Assembly: GCA_965140765.1 (NCBI GenBank)
Contig: OZ223309.1
Location: 1,240,001 to 1,304,000 of the forward strand
DNA from: Sunxiuqinia sp963678245
GTDB lineage: Bacteria; Bacteroidota; Bacteroidia; Bacteroidales; Prolixibacteraceae
Reading direction: 5' to 3'
DNA: 64,000 nucleotides
The stretch's first letter is position 1, and every line of letters starts with the position of its first letter. This document shows, one piece after another, positions 44,659 to 54,001 of this stretch. The translations under genes and the position numbers were made by a program. Under the pieces are notes generated by a model. That model was not told the origin of the DNA, did no database searches, and worked only from the letters and a program-made list of their open reading frames with translations.

Positions 44659-45963
44659 ATGAAAATATCAATATTCGGTCTGGGGTATGTTGGCTGTGTC
44701 GGTCTGGGCTGCTTGGCAGAAAAAGGACATCAGGTCATAGGGGTAGACGTTGTTAAAAACAAAATTGATCTTGTAAACAATGGAAAACCGACAATAATAG
44801 AAAAGGATGTTGACGATCTTATTTATGATAATTGGAGAAAAGGACGTATTTATGCTACCGAGAATTATGTAAAGGCAGTTGAGGCAACTGAAGTGTCCTT
44901 TATTTGTGTGGGAACACCATCGGGAGTGAACGGACACCTGGATATGAGTTATGTTGATCGTACGGCGGAGAATATAGGTAAGGCATTAGCTCAGAAAAGT
45001 GGGTTTCATGTTGTTGTAATAAGAAGTACGGTCTTGCCGGGAACTAATAAAAATATTGGCGAAATTATTGAAAAGGAGTCTGGTCGAATATTAAACCAAG
45101 ATTTTGCAATAATTTCAAATCCCGAATTTTTAAGAGAAGGTACAGCGGTGAAGGACTATTACAATCCAGCAGTAACCGTGATCGGCTCTGAATGCGATAT
45201 CGCTACTGCCAAGATGCTTGAGTTGTACGAAAATGTTACTGCTCCCACGATTGTTACTTCTATTAATGTTGCAGAGTTAATTAAATATGTGAATAATTCT
45301 TTCCATGCATTAAAAATCACATTTGCGAATGAAGTTGGTAATATCTGCAAGAAACTTGGAATTGACTCACACGAAGTAATGGAGCTTTTTTGCAAAGATG
45401 ATCAACTGAATATCTCTCCCTATTATTTTAAACCAGGATTTGCATATGGAGGTTCTTGTTTGCCTAAAGATTTAAGAGGACTAAAGACAATGGCACATGA
45501 TAATTATATAAGTAGTCCTGTTATTGAAGCCATTGAAGTTTCGAATTCACAGCAGAAAGAAATAGCTTACTCGATTATTGAATCAACCCGAAAAAAACAT
45601 ATTGGTATCATCGGTTTATCTTTTAAAAAGGGAACAGATGATTTACGCTATAGCCCATCCGTTGAGTTGTGTGAAAAGTTGCTCGGAAAGGGATATCAAC
45701 TGGCTATTTATGATCCAAATGTAAATATGACTAAACTGTCAGGTACCAACAAGGATTATGTGGATTTGCATATCCCTCATTTATCAGAATTAATAACAAA
45801 TGATTTTACTTATGTTGTTGATAATTCAGAAGTTTTGGTTGTCTCTCAAAATTATAAGGGGATATTTTCTGATATAAGAGAAGACCCTCAAAAAATAATT
45901 GTTGATTTAGTGAAAATCAAGGCACTAAAGAATCATCCTAACTATCACGGTATTTGTTGGTAG
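44659..45963 (+). CDS. algD: GDP-mannose 6-dehydrogenase (AlgD-like)
   Basis: 434 residues aligning along their full length, from recollection, with Pseudomonas AlgD: start KISIFGLGYVGCVGLGCLAEKG, VSFICVGTPSG, STVLPGTNKNIGEII, SNPEFLREGTAVKDY, catalytic GFAYGGSCLPKDLRGL, LSFKKGTDDLRYSPSVEL and the identical-type end GICW. It would oxidise GDP-mannose to GDP-mannuronate, whereas the enzyme at 30633 makes UDP-glucuronate. UDP-ManNAc dehydrogenases are the main alternative. No alginate polymerase (Alg8/44) is present, so mannuronate would enter a Wzy-dependent repeat unit. Confidence 0.82.
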   Translation: MKISIFGLGYVGCVGLGCLAEKGHQVIGVDVVKNKIDLVNNGKPTIIEKDVDDLIYDNWRKGRIYATENYVKAVEATEVSFICVGTPSGVNGHLDMSYVDRTAENIGKALAQKSGFHVVVIRSTVLPGTNKNIGEIIEKESGRILNQDFAIISNPEFLREGTAVKDYYNPAVTVIGSECDIATAKMLELYENVTAPTIVTSINVAELIKYVNNSFHALKITFANEVGNICKKLGIDSHEVMELFCKDDQLNISPYYFKPGFAYGGSCLPKDLRGLKTMAHDNYISSPVIEAIEVSNSQQKEIAYSIIESTRKKHIGIIGLSFKKGTDDLRYSPSVELCEKLLGKGYQLAIYDPNVNMTKLSGTNKDYVDLHIPHLSELITNDFTYVVDNSEVLVVSQNYKGIFSDIREDPQKIIVDLVKIKALKNHPNYHGICW

Positions 45964-46114
45964 TATTGGTATCTTCCTTCTATTTCGGAAATTGTCGTTT
46001 CCGGGTTTTGAGACTGCATAGTGATGGTTCTAGTAATCGGCTTCCTTTAATCTGTCCTTACCGATTTTATTCCTGAATATCCATATTCTTATAAAAACTC
46101 AATATAGTTAGATA

Positions 46115-47491
46115 ATGAATTCTACTGAAAAGAAGCTATTATTAATTTATCTCATCATTGATCTGTTTTTGATCAATTTCTCCGTGAGTATTATTTATTA
46201 TTATAAGTTCTATTTTCTCCATTATAAGGTTTTTGAACAAGTGCTCTTTTCCTTTAATTTATCATGGCTGCTAGCGCTGTCAATGTACCGACGTAAGAAT
46301 TTGTTTCTTCGAAATGGATTTTTAAACCGGGTGGCACGTAGTACAACTCGTTTCATGATTTTCACGGTTATCTTTGCTTTTATTATTTTTATCATTGGAC
46401 ATGACGATATTCCGAGGGCTTTTTTAACACTTAGTAGTTTCGTTTTTCTATCCTTAAATCTGTTATTTTATTATTTGGTTTATACTCTTTTAGGAATATT
46501 CCGAAGATACGGTCATTATATGACCAAAGTATTGATAATTGGTGCAGGAAGAAGTGGACAGGACGTCGGACATTTTATTGATGTAAACCTAGAAATGGGG
46601 TATTCAGTAGTGGGATATCTTGATGATAATTTGGAGCTTAAAGATAAAGTCTCCGTTCTTGGGGGGATTGATGAACTGAGTGAGTTGTATAATAGGTTTA
46701 TGTTTAATGAGATAATTATTACTCTTCCATTAATATATGAAGAGAAAATCAGTGAGATATTGGCTGTTGCTGAATACAACGGTATTAGGGTGAGATTAAT
46801 CCCTGATTTTTATCGGTTGGTAAAGCATACTTATAGTATTGAGACAAAAGACGCTATTCCATTTCTCAACGTTCACCAAATACCGCTGGATAACTTTAAT
46901 TTTCAAATCTGCAAAAGAGTGTTTGATATCCTTTTCTCATCAGTGGTTCTTCTATGTCTTTCTCCTATTTTGGTTTTGTTGGCATTGTCTATCTGGATTG
47001 AATCAAGGGGGCCGGTTTTCTATAAACCTGTAAGATTAGGAAAAGGAGGTAAGGAATTTACTATCTATAAATTTCGATCAATGAGCGTTTGTGACGTCGC
47101 TGTTGGCGGGGCTAATTCAACAAAGAAGAATGATGATCGGATTACTTCTGTTGGGCGTATTATTCGGAAATATAGTTTAGACGAACTTCCACAGTTTTTG
47201 AATGTTTTTTTGGGAGATATGTCAGTAGTCGGTCCTCGACCTCATCGAGTTTGGTTAAATAAAGATCTTCAGTCAAAAGTTCAGGGGTATATGATGCGTC
47301 ACTACGTTAAGCCGGGTATTACAGGATGGGCGCAAGTGAATGGCTGGAGGGGACCAACTGAAACCAGACAACAACGATATGGCCGAACACTCCACGATCT
47401 TTGGTACATTGAAAATTGGTCCTTTCTTTTAGATCTCTGGATTATATTCCTGACAGTATTCGGCGTGAAAACTCGGAAAAATGCTTTCTGA
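46115..47491 (+). CDS. Undecaprenyl-phosphate sugar phosphotransferase (priming enzyme, WcaJ/WbaP type)
   Basis: 458 residues: four to five N-terminal helices (about 8-125), a CoA-binding-like Rossmann domain (about 140-260, VLIIGAGRSGQDVGHFI), one helix (about 275-297) and the catalytic PHPT domain (RLGKGGKEFTIYKFRSM, YSLDELPQFLNVFLGDMSVV, GPRPHR, KPGITGWAQVNGWRG). It transfers a hexose-1-phosphate, usually glucose or galactose, to undecaprenyl phosphate to start each repeat unit. Located 151 bases after the dehydrogenase, just before the export genes. Confidence 0.93.
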   Translation: MNSTEKKLLLIYLIIDLFLINFSVSIIYYYKFYFLHYKVFEQVLFSFNLSWLLALSMYRRKNLFLRNGFLNRVARSTTRFMIFTVIFAFIIFIIGHDDIPRAFLTLSSFVFLSLNLLFYYLVYTLLGIFRRYGHYMTKVLIIGAGRSGQDVGHFIDVNLEMGYSVVGYLDDNLELKDKVSVLGGIDELSELYNRFMFNEIIITLPLIYEEKISEILAVAEYNGIRVRLIPDFYRLVKHTYSIETKDAIPFLNVHQIPLDNFNFQICKRVFDILFSSVVLLCLSPILVLLALSIWIESRGPVFYKPVRLGKGGKEFTIYKFRSMSVCDVAVGGANSTKKNDDRITSVGRIIRKYSLDELPQFLNVFLGDMSVVGPRPHRVWLNKDLQSKVQGYMMRHYVKPGITGWAQVNGWRGPTETRQQRYGRTLHDLWYIENWSFLLDLWIIFLTVFGVKTRKNAF

Positions 47492-47553
47492 CCAGAATTC
47501 GGTTATTCTTTTGGGTATTGGCAGATTTCATTGATCGATATAAGTTTGGAAAA

Positions 47554-49173
47554 ATGTTGAGAGCTTTATTCGTAGTGCAGGCTTGTGCCCTGATATTTTT
47601 TAACCACTTAGGCTACGGACAAGAAAAGACTGGTGAAGTGCAATCTCTTCCTATTCACGAAGAAATATTTCGTTTAAGTTCTCATTCAATTGTTAATCTG
47701 AATGGGGTCACTCCATTTTGGTTTTATTCGAACACTTGCGGACAGGTTGAAAAGAGTAAAAAATCAGGACAGTATTTTGTGGGAGAGCTTTATTGCTCAA
47801 AACAAGTTGGAAAGATATCTATGGTGTCAGGGATTGAACTAATAAATTATGATGTTGGTAAAAAAAATATTTTAACACAGCTATTCCTTAACCTGCGATA
47901 TAAAAAACTACTCCTGAGAATTGGAAAAGAAAGATTCACAATTGGACAGTATGGTGATAATTTGTCTTCCGGATCAATGTTTATTAGTTCAAATGCAAGG
48001 CCATTACCTCGCATAGGAATTGGATATTATGATTATGAAAATGTACCATTTTCAAATGGTTGGTTGGTATTTAAAGGCGCTTGTCATTTAGTTCTTTTAA
48101 ATGATGATCGGGGAGAGAAGGGGACTGACAAACCTTATCTTCATGAGAAGTTTCTATACATTAAAACAAATAATAAGTTTTTAAATCTATGGTTGGGAAT
48201 GAATCACTCAGTACTTATGGGGGGGGCTTATCCCGGTGGATTCAGGATTCCTGTTGATTTTGACGCATCTTTCTTTGGGAAGGGGTCAAATAAATTTCCC
48301 AAAAGCTTTCAGGGGGAACAAAATAATGCGGCAGGTGCTCATTTCGGGTTATTTGATTTTGGAGCGAAATTCCAAAGAAGTCTCTGGCAAATTCAGACTT
48401 GGTATCAGAAACCAATTTCAGATGGGTCTGGTTTGCATGGTATTTTTAAAATGAACCATGATAAGGTGATAGGAGTAAATTTAGAGTTTTATGGAAAGCG
48501 AATCATTAATCACTTCGTTTTTGAATACCTGAAGACAGATCATCAAAGTGGGAAAGGTATCCCAAACTTTCCCCGAAATAGTGAACTTGGAAACATTGAT
48601 GCTATTGAGGATTACGATTTTTATCTCTATCAGAACTATGGAATAACGACATCTGGTATTTCAAAAGAGGAATTCATAAAATACCTCTTGGTGTATATTA
48701 ATGGAGGAGAGAAGCTTGGAGGTAGAGATAACTACTATAACAATGGCATGTACCATATGGGAAACTCATACCACGGCAACTCAATTGGAACTCCTTTATT
48801 TTTTACTGAATCGGACGCCGAGTTCTGGAGGGGGGCCTCCAAATTCTCTTACGATCATTATTTTATTAGCAACAGAGTAATCGCGTATCACTTTGGAATT
48901 TCTGGTTGGTTTGGTCAACGGATTAACTATCGCTTGCTTCAAACTTTTTCGATAAACAAAGGAAGTTATGCGGGCAAGTATCAAGGGATTTTTAATTGGA
49001 ATGAACAACCAAACTATTTTTTCAGCAAAGGACTTCATCAAAACTATTTTTTATTTGAGCTGAATTACTTCTTAAAAGAAACACCATTGGTGCTATCTAT
49101 AAGTGAGGGATGGGATATGGGGCAGATTGCTAAATCGAATGCCTTTCAGTTTTCAGTATCCTGGATGTTGTGA
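47554..49173 (+). CDS. Wzi-like outer-membrane capsule/exopolysaccharide assembly protein
   Basis: 539 residues from the ATG at 47554, chosen because it gives a proper signal peptide (MLRALFVVQACALIFFNHLG, cleavage near GYGQ); the upstream in-frame start lies inside the preceding gene. The body is rich in alternating beta-strand patterns, with IGKERFTIGQYGDNLSSG, KGSNKFPKSFQGEQNN and GVNLEFYGKRI, as in Wzi/capsule-assembly beta-barrels. Wzi proteins hold or organise capsule at the cell surface. Confidence 0.82.
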   Translation: MLRALFVVQACALIFFNHLGYGQEKTGEVQSLPIHEEIFRLSSHSIVNLNGVTPFWFYSNTCGQVEKSKKSGQYFVGELYCSKQVGKISMVSGIELINYDVGKKNILTQLFLNLRYKKLLLRIGKERFTIGQYGDNLSSGSMFISSNARPLPRIGIGYYDYENVPFSNGWLVFKGACHLVLLNDDRGEKGTDKPYLHEKFLYIKTNNKFLNLWLGMNHSVLMGGAYPGGFRIPVDFDASFFGKGSNKFPKSFQGEQNNAAGAHFGLFDFGAKFQRSLWQIQTWYQKPISDGSGLHGIFKMNHDKVIGVNLEFYGKRIINHFVFEYLKTDHQSGKGIPNFPRNSELGNIDAIEDYDFYLYQNYGITTSGISKEEFIKYLLVYINGGEKLGGRDNYYNNGMYHMGNSYHGNSIGTPLFFTESDAEFWRGASKFSYDHYFISNRVIAYHFGISGWFGQRINYRLLQTFSINKGSYAGKYQGIFNWNEQPNYFFSKGLHQNYFLFELNYFLKETPLVLSISEGWDMGQIAKSNAFQFSVSWML

Positions 49174-49246
49174 CTTTGTTAGTTTGGCTCTTTTTTATGT
49201 TCTCATCAGTTCTTTTGAGTGCGATAAATCTTATTAATCGGAAAAT

Positions 49247-50035
49247 ATGAAAATGATTAAGTTAAAACTATTACTATTTCTTTTTATTTCAGTAGGCTTT
49301 GGGTCTTGCAGGTCAAATAAAGATCTGACCTACTTCCAGAATCTATCGTCGGAAAATTTTCGAACTCAGGCAATATTTTCAATCGAAAACTATAAACTTC
49401 AGGAAAGTGACAATTTATATATCAAAGTCGTTTCTGTTGACCCGAATGTATCACAATTGTTTAATTCATCTAGTGGATCGGGAAGCTTCGGAGGAACCTC
49501 TCAGCAATACGGATCGGAAGTGACACAGCATCTGAATGGTTATCAGGTTGATAAGTTGGGTTTTGTAGAATTGCCTATTGTTGGAAAACTATTTGTCTTA
49601 AACAAAACACTTTTAGATGCGAGGGAGCTAATCTATCACGAAATAAAAAAGTATTTTAAAGAGGTGACCGTTTATGTGAAGTTAATGAGTTTTGAATATA
49701 CCGTGATGGGAGAAGTGTCAAAACCCGGAGTTTATTCTTGTTTCAAAAATACGAGAACAATTTTGGAAGCCATTAGTCAAGCCAGTGGAACAACTGACTA
49801 TGCAAAACTGAAAAATGTAATTGTTTTGCGTGGCAGTGGAGAGGAGAAACAATCGATAAGAATTGATTTTACAGATCGGTCATTTCTGAATTCAGAAGCA
49901 TATTATTTACAGCCTGATGATGTTGTGTATGTTTGTCCGGACAAATATAAAAATGCACGGCTGAATTCATCTACCTACTCATTGCTTTTAACTTCAATAA
50001 CTACTTTGATTGTTTTCCTAAAATATATTAACTAA
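49247..50035 (+). CDS. wza: Wza-like polysaccharide export lipoprotein
   Basis: 262 residues with a lipoprotein signal peptide (LLLFLFISVGFGSC, lipidated Cys about residue 20). The export domain contains QESDNLYIKVVSVDP, GYQVDKLGFVELPIVGKLF and the SLBB-type YTVMGEVSKPGVYSCFKNTRTILEAISQASG. The C-terminal hydrophobic segment (SSTYSLLLTSITTLIVFLKYI) may cross the outer membrane, as the C-terminal helix of Wza does. It forms the outer-membrane pore with the Wzc-like protein encoded 27 bases later. Confidence 0.9.
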   Translation: MKMIKLKLLLFLFISVGFGSCRSNKDLTYFQNLSSENFRTQAIFSIENYKLQESDNLYIKVVSVDPNVSQLFNSSSGSGSFGGTSQQYGSEVTQHLNGYQVDKLGFVELPIVGKLFVLNKTLLDARELIYHEIKKYFKEVTVYVKLMSFEYTVMGEVSKPGVYSCFKNTRTILEAISQASGTTDYAKLKNVIVLRGSGEEKQSIRIDFTDRSFLNSEAYYLQPDDVVYVCPDKYKNARLNSSTYSLLLTSITTLIVFLKYIN

Positions 50036-50062
50036 AAGCTATATTTTTCAAATTACCCTTGT

Positions 50063-52414
50063 ATGGACCATACTGATAAATTACTCGATACAATAGAAAA
50101 AAAAGGGAACAAGCCTGTTGATTTGAAGCAGTTTCTGACGAAATTATTACTTAATTGGCACTTGTTTGTTATATTTCTTTTAATAAGTCTCGCAACAGCT
50201 TATTTGTATAACAAGCTGGCTCCACCGGTTTATTCTGCCAGCAGTCTTATTCTTATAAAAGAAAAGCAGGCTGATGGGATGGATCTAAATAATCTTCTTG
50301 ACAATTTTCAGTTGAAAACAAATGTAAAATTAGCTAATCATATTGGTATATTAACATCATTAAGTTTGAATCAACAAGTTGTTAGGAAATTGGACTGGAA
50401 AGTTTCCTGGTTTCAAGATGTTTTTTTATGGAATTATGATCTGTCAGAAAACCCACCCTATCAGATTGTTTTAGATGCTACCGACTATTACATTCCTAAT
50501 TTGTCGCTCGATATTATTCCTCTTGATAGCAGTAAGTATCGACTAACGATAGATGATGAGACCTACATAAAAGGACAAGAACAACATATTGAATTTGAGC
50601 AGGAAGGAGTGTTTGGTCAAAAATTTGAAAATGAGTATTTCCGTTTTACCCTTAATAAACTCACCGAGTATCCGGAAGGGAAAATCTTTTTTCAATTTAA
50701 TAGTCTGGATCAACTGGCATTGTATTATAAAAATCATGTCGAGGTTTCGTCGGTTAACAAAGATGCCGATTTAATTGAGTTAAACTTAAATGGCCAATCC
50801 CGGTTAAAGGTAACTCAATATTTAAATGAGCTGATGAATGAATACGTTGAATATGGACTGGATGAAAAAAATTTGACAACTGAGAATACTATTCAGTTTA
50901 TAGATAGACAATTGGCTGATATTGTCGATACATTGCGAATTACGGGTGACGATTTTACTGAATATCGGGCAAAAAATAAAGTATTTGACTTAGGGCAGAA
51001 AGCGTCGTTAGTCGTAGAGAAATTAGTCAAATTGGAATCAGAAGAGTCACTGCTAAAAATGCAAATCAATTATTATGAGAACCTGAACGGTTATCTGGAT
51101 GATTCTGAAAGAATGAAAAAGATGATTGCTCCTTCTGTGGTTGGAGTTACTGATCAGGCACTCAACAGTATGGTGGGTAAACTCATTGAACTCTATGGAA
51201 ATAAGGAGACACTTTCATATAGTCTGGAAGATATAAATCCAAGTATACAAATGCTTGATAGGGAAATTGCCTATGTGAAGAGAAGTCTTCAGGAAAATAC
51301 GATTAATTTGATTAATAATGCGAAACAAGACCTTGGTTCTTTAGGGCAAGAAATTGCCGAAATTGAAGAAATGTTAGTCAAATATCCTAGAACGGAACAG
51401 GATTTAATCAATATTCGAAGAATGTTTGATTTGAATAATGAGTTATATACATTTCTACTTCAGAAAAGAGCAGAAGCAGAGATAGCTAAAGCATCTAATA
51501 TTCCAGATGTAAAAATTGTAGATAAAGCGACTTTGCTCACATTAATAGAGAAGGGCCCTAAAAAGAGGCTGAGCTATATTATCGGACTTTTTATAGGTTT
51601 GTTTATACCTTTTTCAATATTAACAGTTCGGGATTATTTTGATGAAACCATTCATACACCCGATGAGGTGAAAAAGTTGACAGAAATCCCCCTTGTTGGA
51701 AAAGTATTTCATAACTCATTTGCAGAGGCAGTTCCGATTGTAGAACATCCGAGATCATCTTTGGCAGAGTCTTTACGTGATTTGAGGACAAATATAGAGT
51801 ATATTACCCTGAACAAGTATCCGGTAGTAATAGGAGTTCACTCTGTTATTCCAAGTGAAGGAAAATCTTTTGTGTCAACTAATCTATCTGCGATCTTTGC
51901 TATGAATAGTAAAAAAGTGGTTTTAGTTGGGGCAGATATGAGGAAGCCGATGCTTAATAAGCTATTGGAGATAAAAATGGGGCAGGAGGGATTGAGTACT
52001 TATCTTATTGGTCAAAATTCAATGGATGAAATTATTAAAAGTACTCACATTGAAAACCTGGATCTTGTTGCTTCCGGGCCGATTCCTCCAAATCCCGTTG
52101 AATTGCTTAGTAACGAAAGGTTTTCAAGGTTTTTAAATGAACTGCGAATAAAATATGACGTCATTGTCTTTGATAATTCACCGTTGAGTTTAGTTACAGA
52201 TTCACGCATTATCGCACGTTATACGGATGTTGATTTATATGTAATGAGGCAAAATTATAGTCTGAGAAGTGCAGTCAGCTATATTAATGAGGTTGTGGAA
52301 AGAGGTAATAACAAGGCTGGAATTATTTTAAATGATGTTGATCCAAAGACCGCAAATTATTCTTATGGTGGTTATCAAAGGTATTTTAAGAAAGGCTATG
52401 GTTATTTACAGTAG
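50063..52414 (+). CDS. wzc: Wzc-like polysaccharide co-polymerase and tyrosine kinase
   Basis: 783 residues: TM1 (about 33-52), periplasmic Wzz/coiled-coil region with GNVR-type segment (60-490), TM2 (about 495-517, RLSYIIGLFIGLFIPFSI), then the cytosolic BY-kinase domain (530-783). Kinase motifs: VIPSEGKSFVSTNLS (Walker A), VVLVGADMRKPML (Walker A') and VIVFDNSPLSLVTDSRI (Walker B). The A' motif has Gly where most BY-kinases have the first Asp. The C-terminus is a Tyr cluster (YSYGGYQRYFKKGYGYL), the autophosphorylation tail that sets chain length and export. Last gene of the locus. Confidence 0.92.
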   Translation: MDHTDKLLDTIEKKGNKPVDLKQFLTKLLLNWHLFVIFLLISLATAYLYNKLAPPVYSASSLILIKEKQADGMDLNNLLDNFQLKTNVKLANHIGILTSLSLNQQVVRKLDWKVSWFQDVFLWNYDLSENPPYQIVLDATDYYIPNLSLDIIPLDSSKYRLTIDDETYIKGQEQHIEFEQEGVFGQKFENEYFRFTLNKLTEYPEGKIFFQFNSLDQLALYYKNHVEVSSVNKDADLIELNLNGQSRLKVTQYLNELMNEYVEYGLDEKNLTTENTIQFIDRQLADIVDTLRITGDDFTEYRAKNKVFDLGQKASLVVEKLVKLESEESLLKMQINYYENLNGYLDDSERMKKMIAPSVVGVTDQALNSMVGKLIELYGNKETLSYSLEDINPSIQMLDREIAYVKRSLQENTINLINNAKQDLGSLGQEIAEIEEMLVKYPRTEQDLINIRRMFDLNNELYTFLLQKRAEAEIAKASNIPDVKIVDKATLLTLIEKGPKKRLSYIIGLFIGLFIPFSILTVRDYFDETIHTPDEVKKLTEIPLVGKVFHNSFAEAVPIVEHPRSSLAESLRDLRTNIEYITLNKYPVVIGVHSVIPSEGKSFVSTNLSAIFAMNSKKVVLVGADMRKPMLNKLLEIKMGQEGLSTYLIGQNSMDEIIKSTHIENLDLVASGPIPPNPVELLSNERFSRFLNELRIKYDVIVFDNSPLSLVTDSRIIARYTDVDLYVMRQNYSLRSAVSYINEVVERGNNKAGIILNDVDPKTANYSYGGYQRYFKKGYGYLQ

Positions 52415-52507
52415 CGATAGTGTTTAAGAGTTGGACTCATGTTTAATTTAAGCGTTTTCATTTATAAATAGTAGTTTTGCAACAAGAAGTTGAATAATTT
52501 TTTAAAG

Positions 52508-52985
52508 CCTATGTCCATTATTAATTTTTAGATGAAATTCCTGTTCTACTTGATGAGGGTTTTTATATCCTAATGAAGAATGTTACCTTTTTTATTATAC
52601 CATATTTCTATCCACTCAAAGATTTTAGATTTGGATTCTTCGATAGATTCAAATGTATTGCCATAGATTAACCCTGTTCTCAAGGTTATGAAAAAAGATT
52701 CTGAAACTGCATTATCCGAGCAATTGGCTTTCCTATACATCGATTGAGAGATGAAAGAATTGGTCATTAATAGCTTTCTAAATTCCCTTAAGACATATTG
52801 TATCTCCTGTCAGAATGAAAAGGTGTAGACTTGTTTTTTCCATTTTCCCTACAGCCATTCTCCAGGCGGGAATAAGCGCTTTTTGAGTATATTAAACTTG
52901 TACTTAATGACCTCACGATGATTTGCCTATCGTATAAATCCATGATCGTGGTTAAGTACAACCATCCCGACAAATTGGGAAGTCA
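52508..52985 (-). mobile_element. IS3-family OrfB remnant
   Basis: The minus strand encodes pieces of the integrase-type transposase C-terminus in several frames: GWLYLTTIMDLYDRQII (DDE region), SQSMYRKANCSDNAVSESFF with the expected catalytic Glu in SESFF, FEWIEIWYNKK and, after a frameshift, HSSLGYKNPHQVEQEF with its natural end NNGHRL. At least three frameshifts break the frame, the N-terminus is missing, and no OrfA is present. It lies just after the end of the exopolysaccharide operon. Confidence 0.85.
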
Positions 52986-52994
52986 AAGAAAGTC

Positions 52995-53028
52995 AAAAGC
53001 CTGTAAATTATATAATTTACAGGCTTTT
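52995..53028 (+). terminator. 34-bp perfect palindromic terminator
   Basis: A perfect 34-base palindrome (arms 52995-53011 and 53012-53028, with CCTGTAAATTAT in the left arm) followed by a T run on the plus strand (TTGATTTTTG). It directly abuts the IS3 remnant. Good intrinsic terminator for plus-strand transcripts running out of wzc or, on the minus strand, before the remnant. Confidence 0.75.
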
Positions 53029-54001
53029 TTGATTTTTGTCATATCAATTCATATCAGAAAATATCATAACTTATAGTGAAACTATTTTCAATCTCATTTT
53101 TATATTGATTTTGATAATTCGCGATTCGCGAATCGCAGATTATCAAGTTTTAGTCAATGAAATCAGTTGGATAACCTCTAGTGAATTCTAAATACTGCCA
53201 GTCTCTCGTCTTTCCATTGCTGCTAACAATGGGCAAGCTGGTCGTCATTATATAACAACACTAGGCAGTAAGCATTCGGACAGCATTCCCTAATCGTTAC
53301 GCATTTTTATCTCAACCCTCCGGGGGTTCAATTTCCCAAGTTGCCAACAAGCGGATCGGGAGGATAGAGAGTCTAAAACAGGTATATGTGTAAGCAGGAA
53401 TGGGAGCCCAATGCATGGGTGAAGCGCAACTGATTGTTGTTATTTGTGAAATTTATGGGTCAATTTGTTCTGTGGGTGGTTCAAACTGCTCAGGGACTAA
53501 TCAAATTCTTCCGTGGAGCAGTCAAATTGCCGAGGGGAGCAGTCAAACTGCCGAGGGGAAGGATGAAACTTCCGATGGGAGGGGGCAAGGTGCCGATGGA
53601 GGGGGCAAACCTGACGCGGGGCTAATAAAACCAAGGGGTTCAGAAAATGCTATTTGTAATTCAGACATGGCATAGGATGTTGTTCTGGCTTCCTAATAGG
53701 TCGTCGTTTATAACGAAAAACAGGCATTGGCTAGTTCATCCCTTCTGAGAACGATATTATAAAAGCATTATTGGTTCTTTTGAATGATATGTCATTCATT
53801 CTTTTGTTGATAATACCAATCTCCTGAAAGATACTAATTCTTGAATTTCAAATAAATACCTGTTTATTTTTGATGCTCTTCTCATTCAACGCTCCGTTGG
53901 TTAAAAACCCGTTTTATCCAATCATTTCCAGGGAGATGATTGGATTTTTTTTCATTTTAATTAATTCACTGTTTTTGTGTATGTAACACTATTCTAGTGT
54001 T
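53029..54001. other. About 970 bases without a recognisable gene; several inverted repeats
   Basis: No protein frame here looks like a gene by composition. Contents: an imperfect 36-base palindrome at 53111-53146 (16 of 18 pairs match, CG-rich core GCGATTCGCGAATCGC), a short hairpin at about 53319-53334 (CAACCC/GGGTTC), the degenerate tandem repeat at 53476-53620, and AT-rich sequence to 54001. It is more GC-rich between 53200 and 53640 than its surroundings and may be a decayed structured RNA or element end. Confidence 0.4.
53476..53620 (+). repeat. Degenerate 21-nt tandem repeat
   Basis: About six to seven units with TCAAA (or variants TGAAA, GCAAA) recurring at 53481, 53501, 53522, 53543, 53564, 53585 and 53605, i.e. 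20-21 bases apart, each followed by a version of CTGCCGAGGGGAGCAG. The unit stays in frame, and one plus-strand frame would encode a heptad-like GAVKLPR repeat, but no credible start, signal or family is visible. Confidence 0.65.

Noticed and set aside
53476..53620. CRISPR array
   Set aside because: Repeat units are directly adjacent at 21 nt without unique spacers, and no cas genes are near.
53400..53675. Frames through the tandem repeat (91 and 63 codons)
   Set aside because: They only reflect the 21-nt repeat being in frame; no start context, signal or homologous family recognised.
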